Source: Hydrangea macrophylla
Taxonomy: Eukaryota; Streptophyta; Magnoliopsida; Cornales; Hydrangeaceae
Assembly (NCBI GenBank): GCA_033977485.1
Contig: CM066997.1
Span: 77,160,634-77,224,633, forward strand
Length of the DNA stretch: 64,000 nucleotides
Reading direction: 5' to 3'
This document shows positions 55,323 to 64,000 of this stretch, piece after piece; the first letter of the stretch is position 1, and the number at the start of each line of letters is the position of its first letter. The notes under the pieces were generated by a model. It did no database searches and was not told the origin of the DNA. It worked only from the letters and a program-made list of their open reading frames with translations. Made by a program: the position numbers and the translations under genes.

Positions 55323-56520
55323 GGGGTATCTGCTGGAAATTTCCTTGGCTTCTTGGTCCATCAGAGAGGAATCGAGATCGAAAAGAATAAAGCCAAAGTA
55401 ATCCAAGTTGCACAACCTCCAACAATGAAGAAGGAGTTGCAGAGGTTACTCGGTCACATTAGTTTCCTTAAGAGGTTTATCTCCAATTGTATAGGAAGGA
55501 CGCAGGACTTTTCACCACTGTTGAAGATTAAGACCGATGAGCCTTTCTGATGGGAAGAGCAACATTAGAAAGCTTTTGAAGAAATCAAGAAGTATTTGTC
55601 AACACCTCTAGTGCTCATGCCACTAAGGAAAGGGAAAAACTTAAAGCCTTACATATCGGCAGTAGAGGAGTCTATTGGGAGGATGTTAGTACAGGACAAT
55701 TAGTTAGGAAAAAAGCATGCAGTGTATTATTTGAGTAGAGTTTTAACTCTGATCGAACAGAGATACTCACCGATTGAGAAGGTTTGTTTAGCCTTATACT
55801 TTTCGTCTAAAAAACTAAGAACATACATGTTGCATGTGTTGACTTATATTGTGTGTCAGACTGATGTTATTATATATGCTGTCTAGACTGATCATAATTG
55901 GTAAAATTGGTAAGGTGGTCCTTGGCCCTTATGTTATTCTCATTCTAGTTTAGATCGCAAAAATTGGTCAAGGGCTAAGCAATTGCCAATTTCTTGGTAG
56001 ACCACCCAAGTTATAATCACCTAAGTGGTCTGCCAAGAAATTAGGACACTTTATTGTCTGAGGCTCTTTGGGTGTATCTGACATCACAAAGGTCCAGTAC
56101 TGGGGTCACCCCATTTTTACTAACCTACTGTCATGATGCAATTTTACCCATGGAGGTAACAGTCTGATTTGTAAGAAGAGGTCTGCAAAATAATTTGGAG
56201 CCTGCTGGATATAGTGAGGCTATGATTGTAGAATTAGAAGAGCTGGATGAGGTCTGATTAAATGCAGTGGATCGTTTAGTAGTCTAAAAGAATCGAGGGC
56301 ATACAACAAGAAGGTAAAGGCCAAGTCATTTTGCATTGGTGATTTAGTATGGAAGGTTGTTTTTCCTATCGTGGACAAAATCCCCGATGTGGAAAATGGT
56401 CTGTGAATTGGGAAGGTCCTTTCTTAGTTGAGAAAGTTATTTAGGGTGGTGCTTATCATTTAATGGATATTGATGGTGAGAGTCACGTTAGATCAATTAA
56501 TAGTCAGTATTTGAAATAGT
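55323..56520 (+). pseudogene. pol: Old Tat-like pol pseudogene H, second part
   Basis: It resumes the RT as SAGNFLGFLVHQRGIEI, continues through the RT-RNase H connection (LQRLLGHISFLKRFI) and RNase H (around YISAVEESIGRMLVQDN, AVYYLSRVLT, EQRYSPIEKVCLALYF), to about 55870. The region 55870-56160 is scrambled, with most of the integrase lost. Integrase C-terminal sequence reappears at 56300-56500 (KAKSFCIGDLVWKVVFPI, then GGAY-like and DGESHVRSINSQYLK readings in shifting frames). Many stops show it is long dead. Confidence 0.85.
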
Positions 56521-56872
56521 ACCATCCAACATTATGGGAAACAGTGCAGTTAAAAAAGAGACCAATACCAAATTTTTGTATTTTCATTGATTGTATAAAA
56601 TTGCAAATACACACAAGAAGAAAATGAAAATACATTAAATCGGTCAATGTTTGGATAGGTCCAGGAATCCCATTTTCTCCTTCAGCCTCCTTTTGTTCTA
56701 GTTGAGCCCTTTTTATCTTAGAGGTCCATTTCATATCATTAGGCTTGTAAGTGGCTAGTCGATGGGTATGTTGTTTAGCCCATTGGCCGACTTCTATTAT
56801 GGCCTGGTCAGCCTTCTCCAAGTCTTGAATCAAAAATGAATTCGTGGTGATGGTTTGATCATTGTAAGTCTA
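56504..56872 (-). CDS. Antisense open frame after H pol (possible Tat extra ORF)
   Basis: Open on the minus strand from about 56872; the first TTG is at 56833 and no ATG is upstream. The clear part reads IQDLEKADQAIIEVGQWAKQ, then a lysine/glutamate-rich tract ending EGENGIPGP. Beyond that the frame becomes hydrophobic and overlaps the end of pol, so the true end may be earlier. Tat-lineage elements such as Retand and Grande are known to carry antisense open frames between pol and the 3' LTR. I do not recognise a domain. It may be a decayed remnant. Confidence 0.4.
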
Positions 56873-56874
56873 AG

Positions 56875-56879
<5 letters not shown>

Positions 56880-56911
<32 letters not shown>
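56880..56911. repeat. (CT)n microsatellite
   Basis: About 15-16 CT repeats lie at the junction between the H downstream region and the next LTR fragment. Confidence 0.9.
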
Positions 56912-56915
<4 letters not shown>

Positions 56916-57443
56916 ACTCACTTATAAATATCTAAACATTATGGGTATCACTAGAAAAACCTCCCACTAGTTTTGGCTCATTTTAATTACACCACCACTA
57001 GTAATTAAACTAACTAGTTAACTACCCAAAAGTATTTGAGTATTCATCTAAGTCCCGTATGGGTCCCACACGTGATCCCACATACAAATTTCATGAAGTT
57101 ACTAATTAGCCCACTAACTATGCAACGTGTTCAATTTCGTCCTCACCAGGTATCTAATGACCCAAATGAGTTGTTATCAACAATATGATAATCAATTATA
57201 TTCACATATGCCTAAATAAACATTTAAGTACATAATTATGAGTTATTACTCATTTTTCCAACCATAGGGAATTCTTATCTGTCCAACTTCTGGACTACTT
57301 TTAAAGTCAAAATTGGGTTCTCAAAAGGCACCCCAAACAACTAGTGAGTCATCACTCACTTTACACGTGTCAATTAATATAGCAGTGAGCATACCATGCA
57401 TGCTAAAATAATATCATTAAATACCGTGGGAGCGGGTATGACA
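56912..57443 (-). repeat. LTR fragment (minus)
   Basis: On the minus strand it starts TGTCATACCCGCTCCC at 57443, like chromovirus LTRs. It is truncated at the microsatellite. No second copy is present, so the assignment rests on the terminus and lack of coding content. Confidence 0.45.
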
Positions 57444-57849
57444 TAGCCAGTCGAAATTCACACGGATAGTAGGGGTTTCGTGGCTTCTGGTTGTAGGAGG
57501 AATGTGGAGTTCTTGTTACTATTTATCTTTATTAGCTTTTGTCAATTTTTAAGATTTTCAGTATTTTAGATTTTGGCATTGTTGGGCCATTTGACATTTT
57601 TCAGATATTGTTTGCGTGAAGTTTTTTTTTTTGGAAAGGTATTAATAATGGTTTGGAGTCAGATTTTAAACCTTGCTTTTATCCTTATTGGTTGGGTATT
57701 TTATCGTTACTATTGCACTTGTGAGTTATGATTGATCCTGTATTGGTTGTGTGATGTTTTACAATACGATCACCTCTGATAATTGGACAACTGGTTATTG
57801 GTTTAGGGTTCTCCCTTGATTAATATTTTTTTATCTGAAAATTGGGGTG
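57444..57849. other. Unassigned stretch
   Basis: I see no gene, primer site or LTR end here. It may be interior sequence of the chromovirus whose integrase fragment appears at 60060, or the beginning of the following LTR. Confidence 0.4.
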
Positions 57850-60028
57850 TGTAGCATCTGTATTTTCTTATGCATTTCCTAAATTTCTGTATTTATTTTC
57901 TATAATCCTTTCTACTACTTATTATAAGATCGTCTTTCTATTTCTCCACCCATGTTTTGAATAATTTATATGTTTGGATGTATGTGTTGTGACCTTGGGG
58001 AAGTTTTGTTCCAAAGCTGATCCCGAGTGCTCAACTTAGCTGGAGCGCTCAAGTGATCCCAGTCAGAGCCTATAAATACCCTTAATGTCATTTTGTACGA
58101 ATTTCTTTATAACAGTTTGAGAGAGAGACTGGGCTGAGAGCTTCTTAGAGAGAAATCCACATGTTTAAAACCCTCCATACTCACCCATACACCTCTCATA
58201 CACCTCTTCATCCTTGGATTCAACACATTATCATCTACATTCCTACATGCATTCACACACATTGTAGTTGATTGAAGAAGAAGACTGAAAGAAGAAGTTC
58301 TAGAAGTTGATTTCCCTCGTGATCAAGCTCTAGAGAAGAGGAGTTGAAGCTTTTGTTCCCAATCAACACTTTCTCGCACATCTTCATCATCCAAACACAG
58401 CCTAACTGATAGTAAGTATAGATTCTCACTTAGAAACCTGTAGAAATAGTTTTTATATGATTTTATTAATATGCATATGATCCTTATACATTTTTAGCAC
58501 TTTCATTTGCAGTTAACATGCTCGCGCTGGACTGGAGTGCTCGAGCTCCTTGAGTGCTCGAATGTTTTGTTATGCTTAGATCATAATATTGTGTATTACA
58601 AGTACGAATTTGTGATCATGTAAATCATGCATTAGATTGCATGTCCACCTAAAAGACAAGCACACCAGTTTACTTGCTTAAGTCAATTATCTATGAGTTA
58701 ATCTACATTCACATATAAGTACCTATGAGCTTGTGAATCAGTCTTTGAACCTTGATACGACAGCGATTTTCGTGATGCAACAACTCTGATAATGGGAACA
58801 ATCTACGTGTAATAAAATTGAAACTCCTAAATTAACTTTACGTTTTGTTCGTTGTACTATACGCAAACATATCCCTATACGTTGGTCAACTTTCTTGAGT
58901 TTGGTATAAGTATTAGTTACGAGTCTCCAAAATATCTTTCAAGTCTTGGGAGTCTTCTCGATGGTTGACGTCGGTACTGGTATTGATGATGAGAGTGATG
59001 GTTGATGATGGTGATGGGATCTGAATGTATCTTTATCGAGTCGGTTGTTACAACACTTTACCATGATCTTGCGGCCATTAATGCACGATGGTTACTCATC
59101 AAGCAGCCGTTAAGGCACTTTTATATTCATAAATTAGCATGTCATGGACTTTAGATATCTTGGTTGAGTCGGTTTTAAATCACTTTACTACATTCTTGTG
59201 GCTATTAAAGCATGGTAGTTACTCATCAAGCGGCTGTTAAAGCACTTTTATCCTATACCAACGGCCTATGCCAGTTTTGTGGAAAGGAGTAGTAGTTGGT
59301 GGAATTGGGTTTGAATTAATTACTGTTCAGTCTATTCCATTGTAATTCATGAAACGATTCGAGGTTGGGTTTTCATATCGTGGTTTGGTTATCTTATTTT
59401 TTTGGTAACTTCTAAGGACGATTATAAGCCGACTAAGAATAATGAACGTAGTTTCTCTTTACTATTACTAATTGTGCTTTGTGAGGACTTATGCTCACTT
59501 AGCTTGTATTCAAGCTGACGGCGTTTCATGCTGCTAGAACTTCCATGTCCAATGATGTCAGGTTTAGCAGGAGATGCTCAGTCCGAAGGTGGCTATGGCG
59601 ATGGTGGGTACACTATCGAAGGGTTCACTGACAAAGGCTGCTATGAAGATGAGTACTTAGGAGAGGACTACTATAGAGACTACTATGGCTTTGCCAGTTG
59701 AAGATGGAATTCCCCAGTCTTCTGTTTATCATTTCTTATGATGTAATAAATTAGTTGTTGTCAGATTTAGTAACACTAGATGTCACAAGAATATTTCTTT
59801 ATCTTGTTTTCTTCTGGATATTCAGGGTCTGTATTATAATGTTTAATGTATGACTCAATATTGTTTAATAGCATTATGCGACGTTTTGAATTAGACACAT
59901 TCCCATATTATTATGCTTCTTGTTATTATTTCCATTAATCTGATGAATCTCCAACCAGATACGTGTTCCTAGGATCCAAAAAGGAAATTTTAAATTTCCC
60001 TATATTTGGTCTACTCCAGGGCGTGACA
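57850..60028 (+). repeat. Chromovirus-like LTR, family V (left end uncertain)
   Basis: It ends CTCCAGGGCGTGACA at 60028. A TATA box (TATAAATA) lies at 58071, directly preceded by GAGTGCTC and GAGCGCTC motifs (58022-58055) and followed by a pyrimidine-rich leader. A second motif pair (GAGTGCTCGAG) is at 58530-58562. The segment GCTCACTTAGCTTG...AGCTGACG near 59490 matches the layout of Y and Z LTRs. No clear TGT start was found; the left limit is a guess. No primer site follows, so it is a 3' or solo LTR. Confidence 0.5.
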
Positions 60029-60059
60029 GGGTGTGACATACTTTGAGTTCATAAGAAAA

Positions 60060-60487
60060 GTTAATTCGAGAAATGAAGTAATTGAAGATAGAAGTGAATC
60101 CAGAGACTAGAGGTGTTTTAATGTCGGCTATTATTGCACAGCCATCCCTTATTGATGAAATTCGAGCTAAACAGCTTCAAGATCTATCATTAAAGATGAT
60201 TCATGATGAAATACCTAAGGGTAAGCAACGAGAATTTACTTTTAGGAATGGTGTGTTAAAGTTCGGGAATTATGTTTTCATACCCAATATAGATAGTATC
60301 AAGGAAGTGATTTTGGAAGAGGTGCATAACACTAAGTACTCAATCCATCTGGGTAATACTAAAATGTACTGTGACTTACGGAAAAATCTATTTGTGGTTT
60401 TAGGAATGAAATGGAAAGTAGCTGATCACGTGGCAAAGTGTATGGCTTATCAGAGTGTACAAACACAACATCAAAAATCGGTGGGGT
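60060..60487 (+). pseudogene. pol: Chromovirus integrase N-terminal fragment
   Basis: From 60082 the frame is open through IEVNPETRGVLMSAIIAQPS, the RNase H-integrase linker, then GVLKFGNYVFIPNID, ILEEVHNTKYSIHLGNTKMY and VADHVAKCMAYQSVQTQHQ. This is the zinc-binding H-H-C-C region of a Tekay-like integrase, with the second cysteine pair damaged (C.AY in place of C..C). It stops abruptly at an LTR start (60488). The catalytic core is missing. Confidence 0.85.
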
Positions 60488-61449
60488 TGTCACACCCCAG
60501 AACCATACATTTGACTCTAGGACACATGGCACTCCACCAAAGCCCTCAAACACCAAGTTAAGAATGTAAAAGAAGGAAAACATGCACAAATAAAACTTAA
60601 TACAAGTTAAACAAAGTTCAAAGGAAAAAAAGGTCTTTTGGGGATATGGTCAAATTTAATATCAAAAGATAGCCCTTCGAGTCTGGGTTCCAACGCAACA
60701 AACGGCACGCGATTCTAAATTTTCTAGAAAGAGTTATGTCCATTTCTGTAAAAGTCGCCAGACAAAAAAAACACATACAGATCGATCCGCTAAGAAATCA
60801 AATCGATCCAGTTTTGGTAGTTTCAAAATTAAAGGTTCTTGAGATGCCCCGGATCTAACTGCATCAGACCCGAATCGATCCGAATTCTGCAAATCACATT
60901 TTACATCAGTTTTCCCATGTTCTGCAAGTTCAAAATATTACTAAAACCAAACCAAACCTCATGGAAACTTTCAAAACCATTCCCAAGAGATTCTAACATG
61001 ATTCAACACATTTGAACAAGATGCACAAGTACTACAACACTCAAACATTCCCAACTTATACCAAACCAACCAAAAACATATTCTTAATCCAAATTCCCAA
61101 CCAAACATACTCCAAACTACATAAACAAAAGTATAAAAGGTTCCAACATAATTTTAAGCTCTGGTTACAATATTTACACAAGTCTCAGAGAGATTAACAA
61201 GAATCTATCATAAATAACTAAGTTTAGTAGAAACTTAACTTAAATCGTAGAAACTCGAATTCACTAATTCTACACATAAACAACCATAAACATAAAACTA
61301 TAACATGTACAAGCCTCCTCGACACCACGATCCCCAATTAACTTCCCTAAATTCTCGTCGTCGTGTTCACCTGAAATGGTTATTCAATAACCACTACAAT
61401 ATATAAGCTATACGCTTAGTGAGGGATATTAATCAAGCATATGGATGGC
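60488..61449 (+). repeat. LTR fragment, family W
   Basis: It starts TGTCACACCCCAG within the integrase fragment and is truncated at 61449 by the X LTR. A TATA box (TATAAAAG) lies at 61132-61139, and three ATCGATCC motifs lie upstream (60781, 60802, 60873). The frame at 61012-61197 is not a credible gene. Confidence 0.6.
60780..60882 (+). promoter_or_regulatory. ATCGATCC motif cluster in W LTR
   Basis: Three copies of ATCGATCC, each with the ATCGAT palindrome, lie about 250-350 bp upstream of the TATA box. Confidence 0.45.
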
Positions 61450-64000
61450 TGTAGACCCCAATTTTGACCAAACGTCGGGTTAAGGGGAGTATTACCTCTA
61501 AGATCTGATGATGACAATGTCCAACTAATCTAGGACTTCCAAAAGGTGATTCAAGCTCTTCAAAAGGCTCGTTAATCCAAACAACAGGAAAGAAAGAGAG
61601 AAAAAGGGAAAACAGAGAAGAACGACACATGGTGAAATATGCGGCAGTCACGGGTTGTCGTGCAGCACTCACTTAAGTGCCAGAGCGGCACTTTATGAAT
61701 GCCACAAATTTCACCAAATGCCGCAAAAAAATGGATTTCTATAGAAAAATGGCAGTCTGTAGAGTTATCCGCGGCACTACTTGAATGCCGTTCCGGCATT
61801 CACTGAATGTCGTAACGGCAATCAGTGATTGCCGCATCGACAATCACTGACTGCCGCTTCCATCTCCAGTGAGTGCCGCATTTTTGGGTAGACATCTGTA
61901 AAACAGCACGTTTTATACCATTAAAAGGACATACAAAATCAGTATTTTTGCCCCTGAAATGACTAAAATACCCTTTTAAAATTGTCTATATAAGAAGGGT
62001 GAATATCCCATTACAAGGCATGAGTTTTTTTTTAATCTCCCAACATCATCTTGATTCTCCTTCTCTTAAAATTCTAAGAAAATTTTCTAAGTATACTTAA
62101 GAATTGTTTTTTTATAGTTTGAAAAAGAAGTTTGTGTGTGAGTTAGAGTTGAAGAGCTTGATTACTTTGTGGAATTCCTCCAAACCACCAAGTTGAGGAT
62201 ATTTAGAGGTAGACTCTAGACTAAATCATCCTTTAAATACATGTTAACTTAGCTAATGTTTTAATATTGAGTCCCCTTTCTTTTATTTTGGTTGTGTCCC
62301 CTTTCTTTTATTTTGGTTGTGTACATCTCTTGGGATTATGAGACTTTCAATGTCTCATTCAAATCCTTTGATTTGAAATCTCTTGGTTTTCTTATGAGTT
62401 CATAGTTCATATGAAGATTAGGATTGATAATGAGCATTTTGGTTGACAAGTTCAAACCCATCTCCACGATTTGATTTTGTTATTCTAAGGCTTCATGAAG
62501 TTTCTTAATACTTCATTGAAGTCTATCAATTATGAGAGTCATTAGTCTCCCATGACCATCAAATGGTAGGAGGATTAGTTTAACTAAGGCCAAGTTTAAT
62601 GGCTTTATAATTAAAGTTAGTAAGTGAAAGATGAACTAAACAAAAGATGTAGTGACTTCATCAACCACTTTTCATCAAAGATTTTTAGTTAAACATCGAA
62701 CCGTTGGAACTGAATGAAACCAACGGGAAAGTGTCTATAACTCAAAGTTCTACCACTGTAATTTTTGTTTTAATAAGATTCTATGGTTAAGAGTGGTTTG
62801 GTCATGGGATTTGGGAAACAACAACAATCTGTCCAGAGTTTCAGAACAGAAATACCTTTTTGAAATGATTAAATCAAAACCCTAATCGAGTGTTGATGAC
62901 CCCAAATAATTTTTTCTATGAAGTTTAATGTGTTAATAAGACCCCCTAAAAAGATTAGATCCTTTTAGAGTTTTTTACTATTTTTAGAAAATCGTACAAA
63001 ATTTATGGATAGAGAGTTGGAAATTCCTGAGTGATATCTAGTATTTGTTTGATCCCCAGAGATCTAACCATTAGACTCATAAAGGCATCTTGTGACCAAA
63101 AATCATCAAGATCAAACAATTGGAGGTATGCTTTCCAAATTCTTAAAGTCCGGGTCTGCTCTCTGGAATTTCTAGAATATTGTGATATATTTAGGAAACT
63201 TTGTAAATAATAGCTCAAATGATATTTTCATGAGTTAAGGCTTCAACCATGCTTCAATAATGATTAGTTAAGCTTGAATTCAAAGTTTAGGTTATCCAAA
63301 TTAATGAGTACTTCAATAATTTGCTCTTGTTCATGTATACATTCATCCATGTGGTTTGATGCTTTTAACTAGGATTCGTTTGCTTTAGATTTAATTACAT
63401 TTGATAGGTTTAAGCTAGAAGTTTAGGATCATCGTCTAACTGTATATCTTGTATATTATGTATACTAACCCTTATTTTGTAGCGTCAATGAGGTATAGTC
63501 CTTCGACTCTTCCTTAATTTAATTACTCCTTAATTTTATCAATTTTCTGACCTTATGTGCCACACATTGGAATTGAAAGTTTCTTTATGTGTATATATGT
63601 GCATTAGAGACCCTTTTATTAGGATTTCAACTTTTGTATGCATTGCACGTTTAAATATCCGCGGCTGGACCTCGGGTTAGTTCTCTAGTTCTCTATTTTG
63701 CATGTCATATCGCTTGCTAAATGAACTACTTGGTTTTGAATGATATTTTGTCATTAGCAATTTTACACCATTTCGACATGCTTGTGCAATGTATATTTTT
63801 ACCTATGTATTAGTTGAGGGCATGCTTGGATTAATAGTTTGATTAAAAGGATGTTAAGTAGAGGCCTATCACGTGATAGGATGAGAGAGGGTGTTTTAGT
63901 TCATCGGACTCCTTCCTCTCTCATTCCACAATCCCCAGACCTAGTTTATCTTTAGTTTTGCAAAAGATCAGTTAGTCTTAAAATGGTTTCTTAATTTTCC
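61450..64000 (+). repeat. Tat/Ogre-like LTR, family X, copy 3 (partial)
   Basis: It starts TGTAGACCCCAATTTTGACC with no polypurine tract before it, so it is a 5' or solo LTR inserted into the W LTR. A TATA box (CTATATAAG) lies at 61986-61994. It matches the minus-strand copy at 1-1902 and the copy at 8621-12259 (for example TTATCTTTAGTTTTGCAAAA near its end corresponds to the 12110s). It runs past the window end. Confidence 0.88.
61640..61880 (+). promoter_or_regulatory. Palindromic GC-rich motif cluster in X LTR copy 3
   Basis: About a dozen half-sites (GGCACT, AGTGCC and CpG-decayed GGCATT/AATGCC, GGCAATCA/TGATTGCC) are spread over 240 bp, ending about 105 bp upstream of the TATA box at 61986. 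This is the longest of the three X clusters. Confidence 0.6.

Larger units (their letters stand above)
31076..56872 (+). mobile_element. Degenerate Tat-like element H, interrupted by T
   Basis: Both halves (31076-33865 and 55323-56520) read as one gag-pol in plus orientation once the T insertion is set aside: the RT codons CVFGV on the left continue as SAGNFLGF on the right. No LTR of H lies in the window. An antisense open frame follows pol (56504-56872). H is the oldest layer here, judged by its many stops and frameshifts. Confidence 0.8.

Noticed and set aside
61012..61197. Small basic protein of 61 residues
   Set aside because: AT-rich LTR sequence of family W, spanning its TATA box; no conserved motif.

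Overview
The window is nuclear plant (angiosperm) heterochromatin made almost entirely of nested LTR retrotransposons of the Ty3/gypsy superfamily. I found no host protein gene, tRNA, rRNA or CRISPR locus. The plant assignment rests on the element lineages: chromodomain-bearing Tekay/Del-like chromoviruses with an initiator-Met-tRNA primer site, Tat/Ogre-like elements whose LTRs start TGTAGACACCCC, and an Athila-like element with a primer site complementary to tRNA-Asp. The species cannot be named from this sequence.

Layout. 1-1902 is a minus-strand piece of a Tat/Ogre-like LTR (family X). 1903-2946 is unassigned AT-rich DNA with a decayed tandem repeat. 2947-12259 is a non-autonomous X element (decayed gag, long repeat-rich 3' region, 3' LTR) lacking a normal 5' end. 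12260-12692 is an LTR scrap. 12693-19813 is a plus-strand family Y element with a decayed, C-poor interior. 19814-23371 is the 5' part of a second Y element on the minus strand, cut off inside its protease. 23372-31075 is a minus-strand chromovirus (family Z) with recognisable but broken gag, protease, RT, RNase H, integrase and chromodomain. 31076-33865 and 55323-56520 are the two halves of an old plus-strand Tat-like gag-pol pseudogene (H), followed by an antisense open frame. 56912-61449 holds LTR pieces and an integrase fragment of other chromoviruses. 61450-64000 is another X LTR running off the window.

The best resolved part is a three-layer nest. H is split inside its reverse transcriptase by element T (33866-55322, target duplication GGAGT/GGGGT). 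The 5' LTR of T is split by element A (34196-42720, target duplication CAGAG). T has an intact gag but no pol. A has an intact 901-residue gag-protease frame but no RT, RNase H or integrase. Both therefore look non-autonomous, needing enzymes from relatives elsewhere. A has nearly identical LTRs and is young.

Most of the unusual signal is non-coding. The 3' regions of X and T, whose LTRs have diverged, share three kinds of repeated hairpin-forming module: a nested GCTC/CTAGG/GAAA-loop hairpin, an ATTCCC/GGGGAT hairpin followed by TACGTAGGCA, and hairpins whose 5' arm copies the polypurine tract. They also carry family-specific tandem arrays. Separately, nearly every LTR family carries its own cluster of short GC-rich, mostly palindromic motifs, in most families just upstream of the TATA box. 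The T LTR also has a dense run of TTGAC (W-box) cores.
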